Shown one piece after another: positions 1-5,992 of a stretch of DNA of 5,992 nt. A program made the position numbers and the translations under genes. Positions within the stretch are counted from its first letter, which is position 1. Every line of letters begins with the position of its first letter. The notes under the pieces were generated by a model. The model saw only the letters and a program-made list of their open reading frames with translations, had not been told where the DNA came from and did no database searches. Source of the stretch: CAYMAX01 sp964388595 (lineage in GTDB: Bacteria; Bacteroidota; Bacteroidia; Bacteroidales; UBA932); NCBI GenBank assembly GCA_964388595.1, contig CAYMAX010000077.1:1-5992 (forward strand), in the 5' to 3' direction.

Positions 1-1
1 T

Positions 2-208
2 CATAAGAGAACCACCACATCAGACACTCAATTAATCCATTCACAGCCCATCGGCCATTTGATTCTGAGACTGGCGAGCGAAGAGTCGAGCCTCGAAGAA
101 TCAATTGCCGGGGGCAGTCAAGGACAGATTGATGTGGGCGACCAAGAACAGATTGGCGTTGGCAGTCAAGGACAGACAGATTGCCGTGCGCGACCAATCA
201 GCGATTGA
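2..208 (+). CDS. Possible 3' end of a rightward gene cut by the window edge
   Basis: One forward frame is open from the left edge for 68 codons and stops with TGA at 206-208. No start codon is claimed, because the gene would begin outside the window. The deduced tail has an acidic Ser/Glu stretch (LASEESSLEES) followed by a Gly/Gln/Asp-rich octapeptide repeat, roughly GSQGQIDV, GDQEQIGV, GSQGQTD. The octapeptides come from an underlying 24-bp DNA repeat, so their regularity does not itself prove coding. The stop lies just before the terminator hairpin at 240-274, which would fit convergent gene ends. I recognise no family. An open run of this length can arise by chance in a stretch that is richer in G+C than its surroundings, so this is a weak call. 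The alternative is a non-coding minisatellite. Confidence 0.25.
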   Translation, partial: HKRTTTSDTQLIHSQPIGHLILRLASEESSLEESIAGGSQGQIDVGDQEQIGVGSQGQTDCRARPISD

Positions 209-212
209 CCTG
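113..212. repeat. Degenerate 24-bp tandem repeat, about four units
   Basis: Four units can be aligned: 113-136, 137-160, 161-188 and 189-212. Units 1 and 3 share the identical 16-mer GGCAGTCAAGGACAGA (113-128 and 161-176), exactly 48 bp apart. Units 2 and 4 share GCGACCAA and GATTG, so the array also reads as two copies of a 48-bp composite unit. Unit 3 is 4 bp longer because CAGA is duplicated (GACAGACAG). The period is a multiple of three, so every frame through it shows an octapeptide repeat. It lies outside the confident genes, left of the terminator. Confidence 0.7.
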
Positions 213-239
213 CTCATTCATCCATATGTCTTAGACCAT

Positions 240-274
240 AAAAAGAAAGAGTCCGGCGCAATACCGAACTCTTT
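240..274 (-). terminator. Rho-independent terminator of the gyrA-TPR transcript
   Basis: Read leftward, the RNA forms an 11-bp stem between 264-274 and 246-256, with one G-U wobble and a 7-nt loop (257-263). The stem is followed by a U-rich tail (UUUCUUUUU, running down to about 240). It begins 22 bp after the stop codon of the TPR gene. Read rightward, the stem is followed by only three T residues and then mixed sequence, so it is mainly a leftward terminator. Confidence 0.9.
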
Positions 275-296
275 ACAAAATATTAAAGTGTGTGCC

Positions 297-1628
297 TTAC
301 TGTGCAGGCTGCACCTTATGTTCTTCCAAATACTTATTATACTTCTCGTATCCGGCCTGATATTCAGGTTTTTTATCGCGGAAACGGAAATATATCTGTT
401 TCAGACCATCTGCGATAGCATAAGAGATATCGGGATCCTTAGATGCAGCAAAAGCTTTTTCAAAAGGATCGATGGCCTTTAGAAGATTGTCTTCAAATTC
501 TTTCTGATACTTTTCATATCCTGCCATATCATTGATATCGAGGGCATCTCTCTTAGTCTGAGCCATGATGGCGAGATCAAAATAGGTGTTACCAACTGAA
601 TAAATGCCATAGACATAATTGGAATCGGTTTCGAAAGCTTTATAGTAACATTCTATAGCTTTCTCGTAATCGCCGAGCTGTTTATAAATATTGCCTTCTG
701 CATATACAAGAGAAGCATTGGTAGGTTCGTTCTTCTGAGCAGATCTGATGAGGGTAAGAATCTTCTCGGTATCATCTTTAGTGTCGATGTAGAGATTGAT
801 AAGGGAGATGAGGATTGCCTGGCTATTGGGATATTTGATAAATCCATCGTTGAGGATGGCTTTGGCCTCGTCAATGTCTCCCTGGGCTTTCTCTATCTCA
901 GCGATAGAAGAATAAACGCTGCCTTCCTGGTCAAAACCGATTTCTTTGCACTTTTTGTAGTAGATCTTGGCATTGTCTAAATCACCCATCATATTGTAGG
1001 TCAAAGCAGTATAGAAGACGATAAGACTATCTACACCATTGGTGACAGGGTTGTCGGTAGCTTTGAGAGACGACTGGAAAAGTTGACTTGCCAACTTAAG
1101 ATTGCCTAATGTATAGGCTGTCATGGCATCAGTGACATAGTTGTCTCTGATTTTGACAAGAGCTGCTTTAATGTCTTTTGTTTTGGAACCTTTGACATCG
1201 AGTTCGTGAGCTTTCATATAGGCGTCAAAAGACATACCGAGCAAATCTCCTTCGAGAACGGGCTTTGTGACAACTATCATATCAAGCTGTCCGGCTGAAT
1301 TATAGTAATAATCCATAAAGTCATAGTGCTCAATGAAGTATTCAGAATTCAAGTATGTTTTGTATTCAGTACCTTTTACCTGCATTCCGTTCATCACCAA
1401 TTTGGCTTCTGTTTGTGATGCACCTATCCACGCAGAGCCTTTTGGTTGGATGTAAGCATTGAAGTATGCTTCGCCAAGTTTAATCCAAGTAGCAGGGCTG
1501 GTGGCTTTTTTGACATTTTCGGAAGTAGTTTTAGCTTTAGTGACAGCAGAAAGAACCTGATCCCTGCTCTGAGCATTGATAGCGAGGGATAGAATCATCG
1601 CTGAAAAAAGTAGAAATATTTTCTTCAT
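297..1628 (-). CDS. Exported tetratricopeptide-repeat (TPR) protein, function unknown
   Basis: The gene encodes a 443-residue protein with a classical signal peptide: Lys2-Lys3, a hydrophobic core at about 4-17, and a likely cleavage after NAQ at residue 20. The mature protein is therefore probably periplasmic or outer-membrane-associated, and no lipobox cysteine is present. The region at about 25-160 has no motif I recognise. TPR-like helical pairs follow at about 165-190, 203-233, 237-267 and 305-336. The last is the most canonical (EGNIYKQLGDYEKAIECYYKAF), and a further helical stretch runs to the C-terminus. TPRs are protein-protein interaction scaffolds; the partner here is unknown. The ATG at 1628 is chosen because it directly precedes the signal peptide. 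It lies 30 bp after gyrA in an A/T-only-like leader with no Shine-Dalgarno and no visible promoter or terminator between, so co-transcription with gyrA is likely. From memory, a TPR gene beside gyrA occurs in other Bacteroidales, including Porphyromonas gingivalis (TprA). Orthology to that protein is inference. Confidence 0.88.
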   Translation of the reverse strand: MKKIFLLFSAMILSLAINAQSRDQVLSAVTKAKTTSENVKKATSPATWIKLGEAYFNAYIQPKGSAWIGASQTEAKLVMNGMQVKGTEYKTYLNSEYFIEHYDFMDYYYNSAGQLDMIVVTKPVLEGDLLGMSFDAYMKAHELDVKGSKTKDIKAALVKIRDNYVTDAMTAYTLGNLKLASQLFQSSLKATDNPVTNGVDSLIVFYTALTYNMMGDLDNAKIYYKKCKEIGFDQEGSVYSSIAEIEKAQGDIDEAKAILNDGFIKYPNSQAILISLINLYIDTKDDTEKILTLIRSAQKNEPTNASLVYAEGNIYKQLGDYEKAIECYYKAFETDSNYVYGIYSVGNTYFDLAIMAQTKRDALDINDMAGYEKYQKEFEDNLLKAIDPFEKAFAASKDPDISYAIADGLKQIYFRFRDKKPEYQAGYEKYNKYLEEHKVQPAQ

Positions 1629-1658
1629 AAAATAAAAATTAAAAAAATAAATAATCAG

Positions 1659-4155
1659 TTATAGTTCTTCACCATTGTCGGTGAGTTTTTCTTCGCTTTT
1701 ACTAACAATACATACGGCAGCAATGGTATCGTCATCTCTGAGATGAATGAGTCTTACCCCCTGTGTGGCTCTGCCAAGTACTCTCATATCAGACACAGCG
1801 AGTCTTATGGTAATGCCGGATTTATTGATAATCATAAGGTCATTTTCGTCAGTAACATCCTTGATGGCTATCAGACTGCCTGTCTTCTCAGTAATATTGA
1901 GAGTTTTAACACCTTTGGCACCTCTCTTTGTGACGCGGTAGTCATCTATCTGTGAGCGTTTGCCATATCCGTGTTCGCTTACCACGAGAAGATGATGAAT
2001 GCTCTTGTACTCTTCGGTAGTTGCTATGCAGACCATACCGATAACTTCGTCATCATCATTGATGGAAATACCTCTCACACCCGATGCTGTACGACCTATA
2101 GCCCTTGCCTGTGATTCGGGGAATCTCACGCATTTGCCATTGCGGGCAGCAAGCAATATCTCGCAACTTCCGTCTGTCATCGCGGCTTCAAGAAGTTTAT
2201 CACCTTCTCTGATGGTAATGGCATTTACTCCATTGGTTCTGGGACGAGAATAAGCCTCCAGTGAGGTTTTCTTGATGATACCATTTTTAGTTCCCAAAAC
2301 GATAAAGTTGTTGTTGATATATTCGCTATCGTTGAGGTCTTTCACATTGATGTAGGCACATACCTTGTCATCCTGCTCGATGTTGATAACATTTTGAATA
2401 GCACGACCTTTGGAAGCTTTGGTCCCTTCAGGAATCTGGTAAACTCNNNNNNNNNNAGCATCTTCCTTTCTGGGTAAAGAACAGCATCGTACTATGCATA
2501 TTGGCGACATAGATGTGCTCTATGAAGTCTTCTTCACGGGTAGTGCTTCCCTTGGCACCTATACCGCCTCTGTTTTGAAGTCTGTATTCGATGAGAGGGG
2601 TCCTCTTAATATATCCAAGGTGAGATATGGTGATTACTACATCTTCATCGGGATAGAAGTCTTCAGGATTGAAATCATCAGCAGACATCTCTATCTCTGT
2701 CCTGCGGGCATCTCCATATTTGGCCTTCAGTTCCTGAATCTCAGTCTTGATAAGGTCATACTGCAACTCCTCTTTGGCAAGAAATTCTTCGAGATGATGA
2801 ATTTGTTTGGTCAGTTCGTCATATTCAGACTGGAGTCTTTCTCTTTCAAGTCCCACCAATTGGCGCAACCTCATCTCTACTATGGCAGAGGCCTGAGCAT
2901 CTGAAAATTCAAATCTCTTGATGAGTGCGTCCTTGGCATCCTGAATGGTCTTGGATGAGCGGATTATGGCGATTACTTCATCAATGAAGTCAAGTGCTTT
3001 GAGCAATCCTTCCAGGATATGTGCTCTTTTGATAGCTTGGTCGAGTTCGAAATGTGCTCTTCTCACTATCACATTGTGACGGTGGCGGACATAGTATTTG
3101 ATGAGCTGTGGCAGATTGAGAAGACGGGGCTTCCCATCCACCAGTGCGATATTGTTGACAGAAAAGCTCGATTGAAGTTGAGTGTTCTTATAAAGAGTAT
3201 TGAGAACTACATTGGCCACAGCACCCATTTTGAGCTTTACAACGATACGCATTCCCTTGTGGTCACTTTCGTCATTGATATATGCGACTCCGTCAAGTGC
3301 TTTGGATTCCACGAGGTCTGCTATCTTTTCTATCAATTCTTTCTTATTGACCATATATGGAATCTCGGAAATGACGATAGTCTCTCTGCCGCTGGGAGAT
3401 ACTTCTATCTCTGTCTTGCCACGAACTACAATACGTCCTCTTCCTGTTTCGAAAGCGTCTCTTATCCCACTGATACCCTGAATAATACCACCTGTAGGGA
3501 AATCAGGACCCTTCATATATTTCATCAACTCTTCGACGGTAATGTCATTATTGTCGATATAGGCGCAGATGGCATCTGCCACCTCTCCAAGATTGTGAGG
3601 AGCCATGTTGGTGGCCATACCCACAGCGATACCGGAGGAGCCGTTAAGAAGCAGTAAGGGGACCTTTGCAGGGAGGACTACCGGTTCTTGAAGGGTGTCA
3701 TCGAAATTATTCTTAAAATCTACTGTATCCTTATCAAGGTCTGCAAGACATTCTTCTGCCAATTTACGAAACTTGGCTTCGGTGTAACGCATAGCAGCGG
3801 GGGAGTCTCCATCTATCGAACCGAAATTGCCCTGGCCTTCCACCAACATATATCGCATGCTCCAGTCTTGAGCCATCCTGACCATAGTGTCATAAACGCT
3901 TGCATCACCGTGCGGATGGTACTTTCCAAGTACTTCACCCACGATACGTGCAGACTTTTTGGTCTGCCCTGCAGCCGTAATACCGAGCTCGTTCATTCCG
4001 AACAAAACTCTTCTGTGCGCAGGCTTCAATCCATCTCTAACATCCGGAAGAGCTCTCGCAACAATTACCGACATAGAATAATCTATGTACGCACTTTTCA
4101 TTTCGTGCTCAATGTCTATCTGCTCAATTCTTCCGCTAACATTCTCATTTTCCAT
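1659..4155 (-). CDS. gyrA: DNA gyrase subunit A (interrupted by an assembly gap)
   Basis: GyrA is the DNA breakage-reunion subunit of the A2B2 gyrase, which introduces negative supercoils using ATP hydrolysed by GyrB. The N-terminal winged-helix and tower part runs from residue 1 to about 500. It includes the DNA-gate motif GKYHPHGDASVYD (77-89) and the active-site tyrosine Y124 in SPAAMRYTE, preceded by R123. A coiled-coil region follows, around the LRQLVGLERERL motif. The C-terminal DNA-wrapping beta-pinwheel starts with a GyrA box QNRGGIG (527-533); the usual basic sixth residue is replaced by Ile. This box and six pinwheel-like blades argue for GyrA rather than ParC. The start ATG at 4155 gives a normal N-terminus (IDIEHEMKSAYIDYSMSVI). 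The 10 Ns at 2447-2456 shift the apparent frame after Cys566, and sequence resumes at VYQIPEG in another frame. The intact protein is estimated at 831 residues, with a short acidic tail ending GEEL. The residue matching E. coli Ser83 is Ala85. Confidence 0.97.
2447..2456. other. Assembly gap (10 Ns) inside gyrA
   Basis: Ten consecutive Ns interrupt the second blade of the GyrA C-terminal domain. The coding frames on either side differ by one base if ten bases are counted. Family knowledge predicts about four residues here (aromatic-Trp-Leu-basic) between KGRC and VYQIPEG. The partial codons at the edges are T.. on one side and .GA on the other, so a nine-base gap would restore one frame and fit that pattern. 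The gap length is therefore almost certainly a placeholder. Confidence 0.95.
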
Positions 4156-4187
4156 TACTTACGTTTTTCTGAATTTTTGTAATACAA

Positions 4188-4219
4188 TCTGCTAAATTAA
4201 GATTTTTTTTTTAATTTAG
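4188..4219 (+). promoter_or_regulatory. Candidate clpC promoter, Bacteroidota type
   Basis: Read rightward, TCTG (4188-4191) is separated by 20 nt from TAATTTAG (4212-4219). The match and spacing are the same as for the opposing gyrA promoter. Transcription would start near 4224-4227, leaving a short leader of about 16-19 nt before the ATG at 4243. A TTTG at 4176-4179 also exists, but it is too far from this -7 box (32 nt) to pair with it. No heat-shock operator (CIRCE-type palindrome) is visible here. Confidence 0.45.
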
Positions 4220-4220
4220 C
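4191..4220. repeat. Perfect 10-bp inverted repeat in the divergent promoter region
   Basis: GCTAAATTAA (4191-4200) and TTAATTTAGC (4211-4220) are exact reverse complements, separated by a 10-bp spacer. The spacer and the first bases of the right arm form an uninterrupted T10 tract (4203-4212). Each arm carries one candidate -7 box, so the repeat may simply be two mirror-image promoters. It could also bind a dimeric regulator. The arms are too A/T-rich to make a convincing terminator. Confidence 0.8.
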
Positions 4221-4223
4221 ACA
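4192..4223 (-). promoter_or_regulatory. Candidate gyrA promoter, Bacteroidota type
   Basis: Read leftward, TGTG (4223-4220; consensus TTTG) is separated by 20 nt from TAATTTAG (4199-4192; consensus TAnnTTTG, five of six fixed bases). This is the layout of the Bacteroidota primary sigma-factor promoter. Transcription would start near 4185-4188, leaving a leader of about 30 nt before the gyrA ATG. The leader has no Shine-Dalgarno sequence, which is normal in this phylum. No other element in the 87-bp region fits better, but the assignment rests on sequence match alone. Confidence 0.45.
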
Positions 4224-4242
4224 TTATTTCTAATCACTTTTT

Positions 4243-5992
4243 ATGAGTATGCAACTCTCCAAAGAACTAAGGGAAATTCTCTCTTTTTCAAAAGAAGAAG
4301 CCCTGCGTACAGGATGCGATATGGTGACCAATGACCATGTGGTTTTGGGAGCGATACGTCAGCATTCTAAGGTGCTGGTTGATTTCTTTGCAGAATTGAA
4401 GGTTTCCATTCCATTTATGAAAAGAGCCATTTCAGAGCGGATAGATAAAGGGTTTCCACTTCCTTATTCCGAAGTAGATAACATCGACTTTGCTAAAACT
4501 GTCAGGACTGCTTTTCTTGAATCGCTCCCTGACAATGAGAAAAAAGAGCCGGATGTCAGAAATTTATTACTTGCCATTATCCGTATCAATGACAGTGTCT
4601 TCTCCGAGATGATGATAAAAATGGGGTTTTCCTATGATAATATATCCTCCATGGATTTATTCAAATATTTCGGTGAAAAGCGATTGTCCATAGAACCGCC
4701 GGCAGAGGACCGGAAAGAGGAGACTGAGGATGAGAAACCTGAGAATGAGGAGCCGGCAAAGCGCAAATCGAAAGCATCTCCTCTGGAGACATACGGCTAT
4801 GACTTGACAAAAGCTGCAGCAGAAGATAAACTCGACCCTGTGGTGGGACGTGAAAACGAGATAGCAAGACTTGCTCAAATCTTGGGAAGACGAAAGAAGA
4901 ACAATCCCATCATCATAGGTGAGCCTGGGGTGGGGAAATCTGCTATAGCTGAAGGTCTTGCCATAAGGATAGCTCATCACAATGTCTCCCGTGTTCTTCT
5001 CAATAAAAGAATCATATCACTTGATATCGGTTCAATAGTGGCGGGAACTAAGTTCAGAGGCCAATTCGAAGAGCGAATCAAGTCTATCCTACAGGAGATA
5101 AAAGGGGACCCCAATGTTATTTTGTTCATAGATGAACTTCATACTTTGGTGGGAGCGGGTGGCGCAATAGGCTCTCTCGATGCTGCTAATATGCTCAAAC
5201 CGGCTCTTGCACGTGGGGAATTGCAGTGCATAGGTGCCACTACATTGGATGAATTTCGCAAAGTAATAGAGAAAGACGGTGCTTTGGAAAGACGGTTCCA
5301 AAAAGTGCTGATAGAGCCTACTACTTTCGATGAGACTCTCTTCATCCTCGATAATATCAAATCGCGATACGAACAACATCATCACGTTATCTATTCTCCT
5401 GAAGCTATCAGAGCATGCATAACGTTGTCTACCAGATATATATCAGATAGATGCCTTCCAGATAAGGCTATTGATGTCCTTGATGAAGCGGGGTCCAAAG
5501 CTCACCTGAAGACTATGATTATTCCGGATACGGTATCAGACTTGGATAAGGAGGTCAAAAAACAACGTGACATCAAAAGAAAAGCGATAGACGGGAAAGA
5601 TTTTGAGAAAGCTGAACATTTTATGTTTTTGGAGAAAGAGACTCAGTCTCTGCTTGACAGAACCATCAAGGAGTTTGATGAAGCCAACTCCTCATCTACT
5701 GTGACAGTCACAGAAGATGACATATATTCTGTGATGTCGATGATGACAGGTATTCCTCTCAACAAGATAGCTATGTCTGAAAGCAATAAACTCCTTCAGA
5801 TGGCAGATACCATCAGAGAAAGAGTGATAGGGCAAGATGATGCTGTCGATAAAGTGGTCAGAGCCATTCAGCGCAACAGGGCAGGTCTTAAAGACCCTAA
5901 TAAACCGATTGGCACTTTCCTTTTTTTAGGTCCCACAGGAGTAGGAAAAACCCATCTTGCCAAAGTCCTTGCCGAATATTTATTCGATTCTC
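4243..5992 (+). CDS. clpC: ClpC-type AAA+ protease ATPase subunit, 3' end outside the window
   Basis: This is the N-terminal 583 residues of a Hsp100 unfoldase. The frame stays open to the right edge, and full-length relatives have about 840 residues. ClpC hexamers unfold substrates with ATP and thread them into ClpP in the cytoplasm. A divergent double Clp-N domain (about 3-140) is followed by an acidic, charged linker (about 151-180). The first AAA+ module starts near LDPVVGRENEI. Its Walker A is GEPGVGKS (226-233), its Walker B is VILFIDE (292-298), and the arginine-finger region is GALERRFQ with R350 and R351. A short middle domain (about 434-485) contains a UVR-like stretch (DFEKAEHF, from 453). 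This short coiled coil indicates ClpC rather than ClpB, which has a much longer one. The second AAA+ module is cut just after its Walker A, GPTGVGKT (563-570). ATG 4243 is preferred; an in-frame ATG two codons later (4249) is an alternative start. No Shine-Dalgarno is seen. The gene is transcribed divergently from gyrA with an 87-bp gap. Confidence 0.93.
   Translation, partial: MSMQLSKELREILSFSKEEALRTGCDMVTNDHVVLGAIRQHSKVLVDFFAELKVSIPFMKRAISERIDKGFPLPYSEVDNIDFAKTVRTAFLESLPDNEKKEPDVRNLLLAIIRINDSVFSEMMIKMGFSYDNISSMDLFKYFGEKRLSIEPPAEDRKEETEDEKPENEEPAKRKSKASPLETYGYDLTKAAAEDKLDPVVGRENEIARLAQILGRRKKNNPIIIGEPGVGKSAIAEGLAIRIAHHNVSRVLLNKRIISLDIGSIVAGTKFRGQFEERIKSILQEIKGDPNVILFIDELHTLVGAGGAIGSLDAANMLKPALARGELQCIGATTLDEFRKVIEKDGALERRFQKVLIEPTTFDETLFILDNIKSRYEQHHHVIYSPEAIRACITLSTRYISDRCLPDKAIDVLDEAGSKAHLKTMIIPDTVSDLDKEVKKQRDIKRKAIDGKDFEKAEHFMFLEKETQSLLDRTIKEFDEANSSSTVTVTEDDIYSVMSMMTGIPLNKIAMSESNKLLQMADTIRERVIGQDDAVDKVVRAIQRNRAGLKDPNKPIGTFLFLGPTGVGKTHLAKVLAEYLFDS

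Noticed and set aside
61..102. Imperfect hairpin between GATTCTGAG (61-69) and CTCGAAGAATC (92-102)
   Set aside because: The stem is short and broken by a 2-nt bulge, with no T tract or conserved motif. It is within what chance allows.
101..217. Leftward 38-residue open frame (ATG at 217, TGA at 101-103) with octapeptide repeats such as NLSLTA
   Set aside because: It lies downstream of the terminator, has no visible promoter, and its repeats are explained by the 24-bp DNA repeat.
105..482. Forward open frame of 125 codons starting in the tandem repeat
   Set aside because: It starts with TTG, runs through the terminator hairpin and then antisense through the end of the TPR gene. Its octapeptide regularity comes from the DNA repeat.
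1629..1658. Possible promoter or terminator between gyrA and the TPR gene
   Set aside because: The 30 bp are almost pure A/T with no hairpin and no paired TTTG/TAnnTTTG boxes. It looks like a normal Bacteroidota translation leader.
1659..2510. A separate gene starting at 2510 for the GyrA C-terminal domain
   Set aside because: The apparent N-terminus before the Ns is an out-of-frame translation of the gyrA region across the gap. Real homology begins only after the Ns.
3019..3657. Long forward open frame of 212 codons antisense to gyrA, with others at 2494-2904 and 3688-4182
   Set aside because: These are mirror frames of a strongly conserved gyrA. The translations look like no known protein, are rich in Cys/His/Phe runs, and have no promoter or leader of their own.
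4657..5385. Leftward open frames antisense to clpC (4657-4980, 5089-5385)
   Set aside because: The forward frame through the same bases encodes all the canonical ClpC motifs. The opposite-strand frames are shadows.

Overview
This looks like an ordinary core-genome segment of a Bacteroidales-type bacterium (phylum Bacteroidota), probably from a draft or metagenome assembly because it contains a run of Ns. Four things point that way. The GyrA sequence is Bacteroidota-like, with a QNRGG-type GyrA box. Start codons are preceded by A/T-rich leaders without a Shine-Dalgarno sequence. TAnnTTTG-like -7 boxes can be seen between the divergent genes. The exported TPR protein has a signal peptide ending in ...NAQ. 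Genus cannot be assigned from this window.

Layout from left to right. Positions 1-296 hold no confident gene. They contain a degenerate 24-bp tandem repeat (about 113-212), an open frame entering from the left edge that may be the tail of a rightward gene ending at 208, and a clear intrinsic terminator (240-274) serving the leftward genes. Then come two leftward genes: a secreted tetratricopeptide-repeat protein of unknown function (297-1628) and gyrA (1659-4155), 30 bp apart and probably co-transcribed from a promoter at about 4192-4223. gyrA is crossed by a 10-N assembly gap (2447-2456). The gap makes it look like two overlapping reading frames, but the flanking protein sequence shows one continuous gene of about 831 residues. 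An 87-bp divergent intergenic region (4156-4242) contains a perfect 10-bp inverted repeat whose two arms each supply a candidate -7 element, one per direction. To the right, clpC (4243 to beyond the window edge) encodes the N-terminal 583 residues of a Hsp100/ClpC AAA+ unfoldase.

Functionally, gyrA encodes the breakage-reunion subunit of DNA gyrase and clpC encodes the ATP-driven unfoldase that feeds the ClpP protease. Both are housekeeping genes. The TPR protein is exported and of unknown role, linked to gyrA only by operon position. I found no mobile element, CRISPR array, tRNA, rRNA or defence system, and nothing that amounts to a new biological system. The points most worth a second look are the symmetric overlapping promoters with a T10 tract, an alanine at the main quinolone-contact position of GyrA, the assembly gap, and the tandem repeat at the left edge.
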